In this document: positions 1 through 10,975 of the stretch, piece by piece
How positions within the stretch are numbered: the first letter of the stretch is position 1
How the letters are laid out: every line of letters begins with the position of its first letter
Assembly (NCBI GenBank): GCA_024362935.1
Contig: JANCRA010000003.1
Coordinates: forward strand, 1,237,501-1,301,500
DNA length: 64,000 bases
Direction: 5' to 3'
DNA from: Setophaga petechia
Lineage: Eukaryota; Chordata; Aves; Passeriformes; Parulidae
Translations under genes and position numbers: made by a program
The notes under the pieces: generated by a model
Told to the model about the DNA's origin: nothing
Seen by the model: only the letters and a program-made list of their open reading frames with translations
Databases searched by the model: none

Positions 1-1924
1 CATTTTCCAGGCAAGCAGCTGGGGATTTATCACTGTATTGCTGCATTTTGCAATCCCAGAAGATACTTCCATGTTTTCTCCACTGCCCTTGAGGTAACAG
101 CTCTGGCAGGTCTCATCCCTGCCTTTCCATGATGGCATTTTTGGGATAGGTGGGATGGACATTCCAAGCAGTGTCCATGCCACACACCTGGCTGATGCTG
201 GGGAGTGGGGGCTGGCCAGGCTGAGGTGGAGAGATGTTCTCAGAAGGATTTGGTGGCTGTGGTGCCAGCTTGGCACACACCTCACATCCTCGGATGTGCT
301 GACCCTTCTGGGCAGCTCTCTGCTCCATTTCCCTCCACATGAGCAGCACTTTGGACCATTTATCTCCAAGCACTGGGTGCACCTTCCCTACCAAAGGAGT
401 CTTCTTGCCTGGATTTCACTCCAGCCTCCAGGAGTCAGCAGCTCCTGTGGTTTCATCAGGAGGGATCCAGGAAGCCACAAAGCTGAACTGTGTGAAAACT
501 GCCCAGCCAGAGCCCACTGCTCCCCTGCTCTCCTCCCAGCACACAGCCCCACAGCCCCCAAATTGCTCTGGCATCTCTTCCATGTGCCCTCCCATGCCTG
601 GGAAACAAAGGAGGGACAGATGCAGTGCTTTTGAGAAGCTGGCTGCCCTCTCCCATTAGGATTCTTTGGGAATTCATGCTAAATGATCTTTGCTGATCTG
701 TACAAACTGGCTGCACACACATTTAATGTATGGGTCCAGTATTAATTCAGCTTGGTCAGGTCCATCCTGAGCAAGAACCTTTCCATTTGCAGCCTGTTGG
801 GTATGACAAGTGCTGTCATGTAGTCATTTCCAGTCTGTTGCCCTTTCTTCCTATGAAGAATGGATTTTCCCTCCCTCAGGAACCAGGCAGAGCAGTTTTG
901 GCACTGCTGCTGCAGCCCAGCATGGACAGAAAGTGAAGACAGGTCTAACAGAGGCACCTGCTGAACTGGTGAAGGTGAAGGCGACCACAGCTTGAGTTGG
1001 AGCCCTGTGAGGCAGGGACAACCTTTACTGCTCTGCATTTGCCCCCAAGCATGGCACAAGGCTGGTGTGAGCCCTCAGGAAATAAAGAGCAGCAAATCAC
1101 CCCATTTTACCAGCACAGCCAGCTCACCTGGCCGTAACACTGCTCCTAAAGGAGCAGGTGAGGCAATGAATCTCAATCTCACACATCTCAAAGCCTGCTG
1201 CTGTGCACCAGCAACAAGCACTCAGCTCCTCCAACTTTCCTTAAGGCTTTTTCCCCTCAAGGAAGAAACACTTAGGTAAATACCAAGCCTGCAGAATTCT
1301 AAATATCACACACACAATTCTGAGAAAAACAACAAAACCTCCTGCCTGGTCCATCAAACCCCAGCCCTGTCTGTAATTGAAGGCAGCCTGAGCCAGGTAG
1401 ATCGAAGGTCACGCTCTGCTGACCAGCACTGGACCGTGGCTCTTGCTTTGTTTTGCTCCTGGATGAATTCAACTCACAAAAAGGAATTACATTTTCATTG
1501 CTGGTTGGCTCAAACCAGAGACAGCACACACACCTTGCAGTTTTACAGCTCCAGTGTCCTCACCACACACACACCTGGTGGGAGAACAGCTCATTTCTGC
1601 ACAACAAGCAACTTGGGGAAGTACCAGGCAGCTCTTCAGGACATCTGACACTGAGGATTATAAACTCAAATGGTGCAGTTAAAGCCTGAGATTTCTACAG
1701 ACATTTAAGTCAAAAACTCAAACCTGAACATCAGGAGTGTTTTTAAGAAAGCTTTCCCTTTTGACCTCTGATTTATACAGTATGTACATTTTCAGCACAC
1801 TGACTTTTATTTGTTTCATTATCAAGGCAGTCAAATCTCCTGCTGGACAACATCACCACATTCCCAGGGACTCTGAGGTGTGATGTGAATTTGATGGGCA
1901 CTCCTAAAGGAACAAGGTTCTCTT
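1..1924. other. Non-coding stretch, probably intron 1 of the minus-strand SLC35F-type gene
   Basis: I see no exon, recognisable transposon or RNA gene here. Open frames are short and unlike known proteins. If the first exon at 2487-2562 is correctly called, this DNA lies just downstream of its splice donor and is therefore intronic. A very short CA run occurs near 1565-1575. Confidence 0.55.
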
Positions 1925-2241
1925 GTCTGATAAAGAGCATACAAAAGAATTCCCAATTTCTATCTTGAGGTTTTTTTGTATTAAAGAATTGCTTAAGAGC
2001 TGACACGTCTGAAAACGAAGGGGAAGAAAAGCACTTTAAGGGGACAACTGCTAAGCTGAGCTGAGGGACAGCAAGCACAAAAAAAGTTGGCGCCTCTGTC
2101 TTCACAGCAAAACCAATATACCTAGAGCACCACAGTAAAATACTCCAGAAAAGCCAATGACATTACATGGACCTAATTTCACATAATTTTAAAAGCCAGA
2201 ATTGAAGTACAACAACTTTACCCATTGTTCATGTTTCAACA
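1925..2241. repeat. Left copy of a ~0.3-kb direct duplication
   Basis: The core (1976-2240) matches 6331-6592 in the same orientation with about 8 substitutions and one 2-base change in an A-run over about 262 columns, roughly 97% identity by eye. Similarity continues more weakly leftwards to about 1925. I do not recognise the sequence as a named repeat: there is no CR1 tail and no TG...CA LTR ends. It is either a local segmental duplication or two copies of an unrecognised interspersed repeat. The copies lie about 4.35 kb apart on either side of the first exon at 2487-2562. Confidence 0.85.
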
Positions 2242-2362
2242 TCAGTTTCTTCACCAGGAATCGTTCACACAGCAGCTGAACACAAGCAACAAAAAATTAA
2301 CTGCCACTTATCCCAGATGATATTAAAGTGCTAAAAATGCTATCTGAGCATTACTTTAAAAT

Positions 2363-2395
2363 CACACACACACAAACACACACATACACAACACT
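2363..2395. repeat. Imperfect CA microsatellite
   Basis: About 33 bases of CA dinucleotides with AA and TA interruptions, lying 90 bases downstream (in the gene's direction) of the first-exon splice donor. Confidence 0.9.
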
Positions 2396-2486
2396 CCTGT
2401 TACTCTGCACGGAACAGAGCAGGAGGAGCATGCAGAGTGAACTCCTGCCTAGGATAAGATATACAGGGGGGAAAAAAAGCATTTAC

Positions 2487-2562
2487 CGTCTGGCACAGGC
2501 AAGTTTAACTCGGAAACATTGTAAGATGGTAGCGGTGCCACTCTCGCCGAATGTTTCTTCAT
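2487..2562 (-). CDS. SLC35F4: First coding exon of an SLC35F4/SLC35F3-type solute carrier (5' end of gene only)
   Basis: SLC35F proteins are multi-pass membrane carriers of the drug/metabolite transporter superfamily; SLC35F3 has been linked to thiamine transport. Read on the minus strand, ATG at 2562 opens 25 codons plus one base: MKKHSARVAPL, then PSYNVSELNLPVPD and a split Gly codon. The exon ends at 2487 and is followed by GTAAAT, a good donor, so the intron phase is 1. An in-frame TGA lies eight codons before the ATG, and A at -3 gives a favourable start context. MKKHSARVAPL is, from memory, exactly how one human SLC35F3 isoform begins, and its first block is also 26 residues; N, L, L and G recur at matching positions afterwards. 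The differing second half makes me favour the paralogue SLC35F4, with SLC35F3 the alternative. This short cytosolic N-terminal segment precedes the membrane domain, whose exons must lie left of the window. It may be one of several alternative first exons. Confidence 0.72.
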
Positions 2563-2775
2563 GCTCTGCACTTGCTCTGCTGCTCAGGGCTCACTCTGGC
2601 TCACTCTGCATCGCCCCTGGTCCCGAGTACTACAGCAAACGCGGGGCTATGGCTGGTGCTGGATGCTGTTCTGGAGATGCTGCAGGAGCCTACGAGTACT
2701 GATTTGCTGTTTCCCTGGGAAACCATGTGCAACACGTTCAAACAATGCTTGACCCCTGCCAACTTCTCTTTCATT
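2563..2775 (-). other. Putative 5' untranslated region with upstream open frames
   Basis: This lies between the likely core promoter and the start codon at 2562 on the minus strand. It is richer in CpG than the surrounding DNA. Two upstream ATGs are visible: one at 2774 opens a 57-codon frame ending in TGA at 2603-2601, and one near 2612 opens a 6-codon frame. If transcription starts near 2775 these could limit translation of the main frame, but the true transcription start is not shown by the sequence. Confidence 0.45.
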
Positions 2776-2860
2776 CAATTGTGGAGCGCAGCAGATAAAA
2801 TATAAACGTTATCAGCGGCGGCGCCTCGCGGACTCCAATCCGTGTCAGCCCCTTTGCAGG
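2776..2860 (-). promoter_or_regulatory. CpG-enriched promoter-like segment with TATA-like and CCAAT elements
   Basis: In minus orientation the order is GGATTGG (inverted CCAAT, 2835-2839 on the plus strand), a GCGAGGCGCCGCCGC-type GC block (about 2815-2830), then a TTTATATTTTA TATA-like element (about 2796-2806). A start 25-30 bases further would fall near 2770, about 210 bases before the ATG. CpG is rare in the flanking AT-rich DNA, so this local enrichment stands out. TATAAA also reads on the plus strand, so direction rests on the downstream exon. Confidence 0.5.
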
Positions 2861-3173
2861 AAATTGGGATTTCACATCAAATCTCTGCGCTGTGCTGGCA
2901 ACACAGCACACACAGGAGATTTCTCAGACAACTGCGAGGGAATTATGCAATGCAATTTTCTGGTTCCTTACACTGCGACAATATACGGATGATTATAGTA
3001 ATTATTTTAAGTAAACTTTGAATAATGGGGCTCCTGTAGAGCTGCTAAATCAGGAATGCCTCGGGCAAAAGAACAGGTGACATCCAGGTCTGTGTCTGAT
3101 AATAAAGCAGTGGTATTGCAGGAGGCTCTTCTAACACCCTACAAAAATTGTCACAACCAAGACAGATAGAGAA
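2861..3173. other. AT-rich flank of the promoter, no gene
   Basis: Unique-looking AT-rich sequence with scattered CpG and TAATTA-like words near 2995-3015. No open frame or repeat is recognised. It may belong to the regulatory region of the adjacent first exon, which only alignment could show. Confidence 0.3.
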
Positions 3174-3216
3174 ATATATATATATATAAGTATATATATA
3201 TACATATATATATATA
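3174..3216. repeat. TA microsatellite
   Basis: About 43 bases of TA dinucleotides with two short interruptions (AAG and AC). It is self-complementary and likely variable in length. Confidence 0.95.
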
Positions 3217-4267
3217 GGCTATGGCTGGTCTACATTTCTTCCTCACTTCCCTTGAGACAGCCAGGACATGTTTTGTCTCTCTTTCCCTGACACCTTCTCT
3301 CTCTTCTACTTCCTTATTACTACTATTAATATTTTTGGAAGTTGTTCACTTGGAGCAATGGAAAAGTTTCACTGAGCAAAGCAGTGTCAGCCCACACAAC
3401 TTCTGGAACTCTTAGAAGATCTCATCCCCTGGTGCAACCAGCACTGTGCTGGGAGCTTCCTTTGCCAGAAGTGGTTACTGACACCGCTAAAGAGCCCTGG
3501 CTCCAGAGCTCTTCACCAAGAGATCAACTATCAAGTTTTATCCAAGAATTTGTAGGGAGAAACATTAACCATTTATAATCAAGTGTTTGCTATAGGAACA
3601 ATGGGAAATAAAAAGGGAATGATCAGAAAGGCAGCTTAGCTCTCCCACAATCTGGTGGCAAAGCTGATGAATTTTTAAGGGTACTAGCCCTTTTATCTAC
3701 AGTCCTTGTGCTTTTGACAGCAGCTGAGAGTGGAGATTCTTGGCCCAGGGCTTGGTTCTTTTTTCCTCACTCTCCCACCAAAGAGGGAGAAGCCATGGCT
3801 CTAGGGAAGGCCAAAGTGGTTTGAAAAGGATGAAGAACAGCTGGGTTAGAATTCTCCAACTTGGGCTTCCTCCAGCACAGTGCTGGAATCTCACAGGATT
3901 TAGACAATAATGTGTTGTGGTTGGAGTGTGTGTGCAAGGACTGGTCCCTTCCCTAACCCTCAGGGAGGAGAGGGAAGAAGCAGAGTCCCAGCTGGAATAA
4001 TCCTTGGGATGCAGCCACAGCAGAGGACAGCACATGGGGAGAACTGTCCTGTGGCATCCTCCTGGAAGAGGCAGCCTGTGACTCCTCTGTACCCAGAGGG
4101 GCAGGAGGGGATTCTTGGATCCTTGGAGCAACCCACCAGGACATGATCACTTGATCCTGCCCTGCACATTCCTGTAAAGTTGCTCTCTTGTCCTTCTTTG
4201 GGGACTGAGTGGTCTCACATTTCTCTTGGGGCACAGTGACACAGCAGGGAAGAGACAGTGATTAACC
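3217..4267. other. Non-coding stretch, nothing recognised
   Basis: Short open frames only (longest about 144 codons on the minus strand, 3697-4131), with no family similarity and no splice pattern I would defend. No transposon recognised. Confidence 0.5.
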
Positions 4268-4413
4268 CTATGGAAAGGAGGGACAAAGTACCTCAATCCA
4301 CTCCCACTCTATGGAAAGGAGGGACAAAGGACCTCATCCCACTCCCACAGCCATCCCACCCTATGGAAAGGAGGGACAAAGGACCTCATCCCACTCCCAC
4401 AGCCATCCCACCC
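4268..4413. repeat. Short minisatellite, about 52-bp unit, near three copies
   Basis: Units begin with CTATGGAAAGGAGGGACAAA at 4268, 4309 and 4361, giving spacings of 41 and 52 bases. Each unit continues into a CCTCATCCCACTCCCAC block. The first unit lacks the trailing CAGCCATCCCAC segment, which accounts for its shorter length. Confidence 0.92.
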
Positions 4414-5695
4414 AGTGGGACACATCATGGAAGGAGCACAGGGAAGAGAAATGGTTACAGCTGTCTGGTTTCCCACCCAGCACATCCTGTTCTGAAAGGC
4501 TTGGAGATCTCCTTTAGCATCTTCATTATATCCCTGGTGACTCACAAGGCTCTCCACCATGACAGTCTATTCCAAAGCATCAACTGCACTGCCTTCAGCT
4601 AACTGGCTTTTACTGCTTATCTGCATTCAGAGGGTTTCCAGCACTGTGTAACAACCACCATTCCAAAGGAAATTATCTTCCCAATTTGCAGAAGGAATTT
4701 TATTCTCCTGTCCGAAGTGCTGAGAGTCAGCAGAGTTTGTGATGGAGTAATCACCAGTCAAGTAATTGCTGGCTCCACAATCACAAGGCTCCCTATTAAT
4801 ACATGTCTAGTCCTTGAGCATTTATATAATATAAACAACATAATAATATAACACAGAGATTGCTTTTAGAAAGCCATTTCTGCAAATAGGGGTTTATAAT
4901 GGAATCATTAATGAACCTTAACAATGGTGAAGATGAAACGCATGAGACAGTGTCAGGCAATTCCAGACATTTCTTCCAGACAATTTCAGCACTAACAACA
5001 GAACGTGACTGAATCTAAGAGTTGCTGCCTTTTTTTATTCAAAGGAGAATCAGCCATTGTTTCAACACTAAGTCAGAAGCCAAATTCAGCTCCTCAAAGC
5101 AATCTTTCAGATCCTCCCCCCAGCCATCTCTGCTTCCTAAAACAGTTACACAAGAAATGAAAGATACAAAACTGCTCAAAACTATGTGGAATTGGTACTT
5201 AGAACTTCCATCAAAGATTGCAGTTTGATAAGCATCAGTTCTCTGGCCACACAAGAGTGATCCTGGGCCATCTGTTTCTGCTCCAGCGTTTCTGCTCCTT
5301 CCTCTGTTCTATCTCTGCTCTACCTGTGCTGAAGAAAAGAGTAAAATAATATGGAGGGGAAGAGAGAGGAAGAATCTCTGTCCCTCCCTGCAATCATCCA
5401 CAAGTGCAATGTGATGACTGACTTGCCAGGATGGCAGAACAGTTACTCCAAGTAACTACTGCAAGACTACAAGTCAACAGAAAATCCACAGGCAGTGCCA
5501 CCTCACTCACCTCGAGCTCATATTTTCATTCAGAATAGGAAAATATCGGGGTTTCCCTCCAAAATCCAAGACTAAACTAAGTTTTCAGTTACTTTTACAA
5601 CAGCTCTTCACATGTTGTTGTTAGCTTCCAGTTCTGTGCTTTCAGCCTGGAACATGTTTTAAGTTTTCTTATTCTCAGAGTAATGCTCCTCATAA
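4414..5695. other. Non-coding stretch, nothing recognised
   Basis: AT-rich in 4800-5000. No convincing exon, RNA gene or transposon. Confidence 0.5.
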
Positions 5696-5699
5696 TAAA

Positions 5700-6125
5700 C
5701 AGTAACAGGCTCTGGAGCACAAGTCTGAGGAGAAGCAGCTGAGGGAGCTGGGGGGGGACAGTCTGGAGAAAAGGAGCTCAGGGGGCACCTTGTGGCTCTG
5801 CACAGTTCCCCAACAGGAGTATGTAGTCAAAGGAGGTTGGGCTTTGTTCCCAGGGAACAGGGATGGGACAAGAGGAGATGACCTCAAGTTAAGCCAGGGG
5901 AGGTTTATACTGGATATTAGGGAGGAAGATTTCTTCATGGAAAGACTTGTCAAGCCCTGGATCAGGCTGCCCAGGACAATGATTGAGTCCCCATCCCTGG
6001 AGGGATTTGAAAGATGTGTGGCTCTGACACCTGGGGACATGGGTTAGTGATGAGCTTGGCACTACTGGGGGAATGGTTGGACTCAATGATCTCAGAAGTG
6101 TTTTCCAATCTAAATTATTCTATCA
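5700..6125 (+). mobile_element. CR1 LINE, 5'-truncated 3' fragment
   Basis: Contains the ordered CR1 3' landmarks: the block ending in CTCAAGTTAAGCCAGGGGAG, then TTTATACTGGATATTAGG, CAGGCTGCCCAGGA, CCATCCCTGGAGGGATTTGA, and finally TTGGACTCAATGATCTC with TTTTCCAATCTAAATTATTCTAT. It is one of the longest and best-preserved CR1 pieces here. CR1 retroposons have no poly-A tail and integrate with heavy 5' truncation, as seen. Confidence 0.93.
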
Positions 6126-6261
6126 TCAATCTACATGGCAAATTATTCTCCCTCAGGATTCCCTATTTGTCAAGGAAGCCTGCAGTGTGAATCACAATCA
6201 CAGCAGTGTAAGTGATAACCCAGGCTGCAGGCGTGCACCCTCCACACCTGCTCCCAGTTAA

Positions 6262-6593
6262 GGCAAAAACTGATGGGGCACACAATTCCGAGTTTCTATC
6301 TTTCTGGTTTCTGTATTTCTGTGTTTTTTCTGTATTAAAGAATTGCTTAAGAGCTGACAGTTCTGAAAATGAAGGGGAAGAAAAGCACTTTAAGGGGACA
6401 ACTGCTAAGCTGAGCTGAGGGACAGCAAGCACAAAAAAAAAGTTGGTGCCTCTGTCTTCACAGCAAAACCAATAAATCTGGAGCACCACAGTAAAATACT
6501 CCAGAAAAGCCAATGACATTACATGGACCTAATTTCACATAATTTTAAAAGCCAGAATTGAAGTACAACAACTTTACCCGTTGTTCATGTTCA
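6262..6593. repeat. Right copy of the ~0.3-kb direct duplication
   Basis: Partner of 1925-2241, in the same orientation. The core at 6331-6592 is about 97% identical by eye. A short T-rich insertion or expansion (about 6305-6330) separates the core from weaker similarity further left. Unlike the left copy, it lies directly after a CR1 fragment, so CR1 is not part of the duplicated unit. Confidence 0.85.
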
Positions 6594-8814
6594 GCATTAT
6601 TAGGAAAGGAAATCAGTGAATAAAGTGTGTCTCAGGACACATTCCTCATGCCAGCCAAGAGTCCTTGTGCGTGGAGGCCTCTGCTCCACATCCCGTTTGC
6701 TCCTCCCCACCCTCCCTGCAGCACTGTGCGTCCCTGGGCTCAGTAAATATTCATCCAGACGAGGGCAGGGTGAAGCTGCAAGCTTGCTGACTCACTAACC
6801 AGACAGCAAACCAGCCCTGGCAGCAGAGTCAGGGCTGGGGAGTGCTGAATCACATCCACTAACAAGCCTTGCACTCTCCAGCACAGAGGGGCTGATGCTA
6901 TCAAAACTCACTCTGCTCCCTGGCTTACCCCACTCTGCTGGCACTAGTTACTACTCATACATATTTCAGGGACCTACTGCACAAGTAAAGGTTCTTTACT
7001 CTTCTCTCTGGAGCTGCAATCACAGCTGGAGTTGAGCTCCAGGCAATCACAGGTTTTCTGATCCAGAGAGGATGGCAGGTGTGGTGTAACACACCCAAGG
7101 AAGGCAAATCATCACAGCTAAAGGAAAACAGATGCATAACGACCTGGAACAATGAATTTACATGTTGATAATGGGATCCATCTAATTGGACTTTGGATGC
7201 CAAAGTTTGAACCAGCCACACCAACATCTTTATAAAGTGAGTGGTGAGAAAGTGGTAAGGTTAGGAGACAACTCACAGCCTCCTCTCCTGCAGGTGTATT
7301 ATAACCTGATATTAGTAACTCAAGGCACCCACTTCTTCCCCCTGGCTGTGATGGCAGTAATGTGACTTGCTTCCACCTGCTCATGTGGCTTTTAGATAGC
7401 CTGGGAAGGGCAGATGCTCCCAATGGGAAGCACAGTGTGGGAATGCCTGATAAAGACATGAAAGTGTTTCTTTGACTTTAACTGATTTTAGAACAGTGCT
7501 CAGATCCAAAACTGTGCTGTTTGCTAGTTTTGAACACCTCTACCTACAAGATCCATCTAAAATCCACTTTGCATATGTCCCTCAGCCAGCAGGTCAGTCC
7601 ATTCCCAATCACTAGACTGTAAGACTCTCATAAACAAGACTTTTATAGGCTCTTCCAGGCTGAGCCTGTGTTTTAAGATGACAAGCTAAAAGGCCATTAT
7701 CAAGTTCATTTTATCCCTCTGGAATACCAATTAGATGCAAGATGCAGAAGAGACAAACAGTCAAACTGAGATCAAAACAGACATATCCTACAAAGGAATT
7801 TTTATGTACAGCGAAGTCAAGACTTCAGTTTGAACTTTTACTCGCTTCTAGCAAAACCAGAAACATGCAGCAAATGCTTCTTGAACAACTCAATCCAAAA
7901 CAACTTCCAAGGCTCACAGAGAAAAGAACCCTTCCCCTCTCTGCTGTGCCCAGTCATGTTATATGGATTTTAAAGAATCAAATTCTCAAGTCCTTACTCC
8001 GTCTGAACTCTCACTGGCTTAAAAACTGTCAGATATTCCTGCTCAGCATTGAGAAAATCAGCAAAGCATTTCATTGCCAGGCAGGGGAGGATCCTCCAGC
8101 CCTACCACAATCACTGGGCTGCTCAAACCTTGTCCCTTGGTGCTGTCCATGTCACCAAAGATGCTAAACCAGATCCAAAAGTGACCCCTCATAAGCAGGT
8201 GTGATTTAATTGAGAGTGTTCACATTGAAGGCAGTCTACAGTTTCATAAGTTTTTTTCATTGAGGCAAAACTGGACTTTAACCAGAATTTCCTGTATTTT
8301 GCAAATGCCAAGAAGTAGAGTAACTCTCTAAAATCTCACCTAATGACTGCAAGAAATACCTACTAAACCTGAAGCCATTTTAATGCCCTTGGGGGCTGCA
8401 TGTTTGTACACTGATCTCTGGTTGACATTAACATGAGTTGCTATTTTCAGTGAATCAGCCCAAGAACTCACTCTTTAATACCCTGATTTTGTAACAGAAA
8501 AACACAATGTGATCTATTTTTAGCCTTCCCTAGCAGGCAAGTCCTGGAAATAAGATAAACAGGACCAGCTAAACATCCACTCCAAGATGACAACGTGAAG
8601 ATGTGCAGGGGTGCTGCAGGACAGCAGCTCCCACACCACTGAAACCAGTCCAAAACACTCAGACCACCTATGGGGATTTTTGGAAGGAATTTTGAATGAG
8701 TTACAGATGGGACCTCTGAGTTTTTTAGATGATGTGGTTTATTTTCTTTTCCACATGGGCAGGAAGGGTGAGTTCATTCACATCTTCACTGTATGGCTCA
8801 GAAGGTCACAAGAC
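6594..8814. other. Non-coding stretch; one chance-like 141-codon open frame
   Basis: The plus-strand frame at 7742-8167 is 141 codons and not in a recognised repeat, but its protein resembles no family I know and has no domain-like pattern. No other feature is supported. Confidence 0.45.
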
Positions 8815-9250
8815 CCTTAGTTACAAGACCTTTCAAGGATTTATTGACCAATGAAACACTGCCAACAAGGATATTTATGGTTTTGACCCAATCCTTAAAT
8901 ATTTTGTCTTATGGACTCATGCTACAGTGTAAGCTTCCTTATCCAGTCATGTTATGACACACAAACCTACAGTGCTGCATTCTAAACTCCTTGTTTACCT
9001 TTGTAACTATTTTTATTTTTTCTGTATCTTAAACTCTAAAACTCTAAACTTTCCTCCACTTAACGTGTCTCTGCTTTAAACTACAAATCCACATTCTCAC
9101 TTCCAGCACCTAAGTTTGGAAGCCTCCTCCAAGGTCTCAGATCAAATCCTGTGTTTAATTCTAAGCTTTGGCTTACAGGCCCAAAGTTCTGAGAGTTTTC
9201 CTTGCATTTTGGATTCCAACAACCACCCACAGCCAGTGGTCTCTTGGCTA
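8815..9250 (-). mobile_element. Degraded endogenous-retrovirus LTR fragment
   Basis: Shares ordered blocks with 38210-38660: a TACAAG...CCTTT...AAGGAT block, TTATCCA, a CTTAAACTCTAA/TTTTCC block, then TTTGGAAGC..CTCC..GG.CTCAG and a GGATTCCAACA region. A minus-strand AATAAA (plus-strand TTTATT near 8840) suggests minus orientation. It is old and diverged, so boundaries are approximate and no target duplication was found. Confidence 0.6.
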
Positions 9251-9274
9251 CTGATGCCTTGGAGTGGCTACCTA

Positions 9275-9672
9275 GAAAGGAGGTTAGACAAGATTAAGAG
9301 AATAAAGTGGATATTTATTAAAGGCACACCTTGGGCAGTCACAGCCTCTGAGGGGCTACACCCAAGCTGGGCAATGGTCATGAGTTTTTCAGACAATTTC
9401 AAGTTTGATCCATTTACACATCAGGGGTTAATCCTCCAAGTATAGCTTCAGGTAATGAAGTCATACACCCTCAGTTTGCTTTCCCACAAATTCACTTTTA
9501 TTTACACTTTTGGGGCCTGAGGCTGGAGGGTGTCCTTGGATTTCAGGCCTAGAGGGATTGTTTTGTCTGATCAAAATGTGAAAAACAGTAACTAACACTT
9601 CATATGGAGTTTAGAGTAATGCAGTAAAGAATTTGAAAAATATAAAAGCTAAAATCCTAATGCATCACTACC
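9275..9672 (-). mobile_element. Diverged solo LTR, same family as 14.6 and 21.4 kb copies
   Basis: Matches the LTRs at 14649-15109 and 21447-21904 in order: ATTTATTAAA, GGGCTACACCCAAG (partner GGGCTACACCCAAGATG), ATGAAGTC, TTTTGGGGCCTGAG, ATTGTTTTGTCT and AAATATAAAAGCTAAAAT near the end. Minus-strand AATAAA is present. It is the most diverged of the three copies and its left end is unclear. Confidence 0.7.
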
Positions 9673-9689
9673 AGTGGCCAGGTCCTCTA

Positions 9690-9790
9690 TCACAGAATGG
9701 TTTGGGTTGGGAGGGAGCTTTAAATCTCATTTAATTCAGCCCTCTGCAATGAGCAGAGACATCTTCAACTGCATCAACCACATCACATGT
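9690..9790 (-). mobile_element. CR1 3'-end fragment
   Basis: Begins CACAGAATGGTTTGGGTTGG, the reverse complement of the CR1 3' terminus, followed by a diverged GGAGCTTTAAATCTCAT block. Only about 100 bases are recognisable. Confidence 0.8.
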
Positions 9791-10394
9791 TGGTGTCTCA
9801 GCCTAATGGAAGTCCCACCTTGACCCTGCTCTGTCCAGCTCCTTCCCCTCTGCCTCTGGGCCTAAGAAGAAACACTTGAAACCCAAAAATATCTGATTCC
9901 CTCACCCCCTCCCTCCACAAGCACTTAACTGACTTGGAAGCAGCAATATCTTCTGCTACAGCGCTTTTGGGAAGATTTTTATTTACTAAGTGATTTTATA
10001 GACCTGACAACCAGAGTGCTCCTGGGAAGCACTAGGATTAAATTTTCAATTAAAAAAAAACCTCAGGTTTTCCTTAATCACGCGAATTTTGAAACATAAA
10101 CCACCCACCCACAAGGATGAGGAAGTACATGGTGATGTCTCCAGAGCTGGAAAAGCAGCTTCTCAGGCTTTTTATTCTGCTGGAATATAGAAATATCATA
10201 CAGCAAGAAATATTAAACTCTTAATGCAATTAAAGATGGAAGGAAAAATAGTAATTGTGGGCATGGAGAGCAATTCTTCAATTTTAATAAAAGTCATGCA
10301 GTGTTTCATGGAAACAGCAAATGTATCAACTCTGATGCATCTTCAATATTTTGCATCAAAGAAGGAAGAAAAAAAAAAAGTAAGAAAAAAAAAT
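9791..10394. other. Non-coding stretch, nothing recognised
   Basis: Contains an A-rich run near 10360-10392. No exon or transposon is supported. Confidence 0.5.
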
Positions 10395-10505
10395 ATGGAT
10401 GTACCCCAAGCAACCTGTGGTAGTGGAAGTTGTCCCTCCCCATGGCAGGGGGTTGGAATGAGGTGAGCTTTAATGTCCCTTCCAAGCTAAACCATTCTGT
10501 GATAA
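10395..10505 (+). mobile_element. CR1 3'-end fragment
   Basis: Ends with CATGGCAGGGGGTTGGAATG, then AATGTCCCTTCCAAGCTAAACC and ATTCTGTGAT, the standard CR1 terminus. Confidence 0.85.
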
Positions 10506-10879
10506 TATCAGGTTGACAAAAATATTAAGAAGTTACCTCCAGCATTAGAAACTCATTCCTATTTACAGAAGAATCAGAAGGAAAGGAAAATTGAAAAAAA
10601 CAAATGGAAAACCAATGAAAAACCAAAAAGGAAATTTTTCCTTCAAGAGGAACTTAATTTCATGCACAAACTGTTACTGGCCTCAGAGCCTCTGCCAGGC
10701 TGCATGGATCCTAATCCTGAAACACCAAGACAAAATGTGTTTAGTACCCCATCATGAATTTCAGCTTAGGGGCCTTACCCACAGCCAGGCATGGAGAAGA
10801 GCAAGAAACTCTTGGGGAACACACAGAAATCTCACTTGGAGCATGCACAGACCTCATCTGAGAAAGCAGAGCTCACCAG

Positions 10880-10975
10880 GCTCCCTACAACCCATCCCTC
10901 CTGCTGAAGGTGGGAGGATTTAGGTGACCTTTATGTCCCTTCCAATCTCACCCATTCTCTGCTTCTGTGATCTTA
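10880..10975 (+). mobile_element. Diverged CR1 3'-end fragment
   Basis: GTGACCTTTATGTCCCTTCCAATC followed by CCCATTCTCTGCTTCTGTGAT matches the last ~60 bases of CR1 with several substitutions. The segment to the left is too degraded to place confidently. Confidence 0.65.

Noticed and set aside
7742..8167. 141-codon plus-strand open frame outside known repeats
   Set aside because: No family resemblance, no domain-like pattern and no splice or promoter context; such lengths occur by chance in 64 kb.
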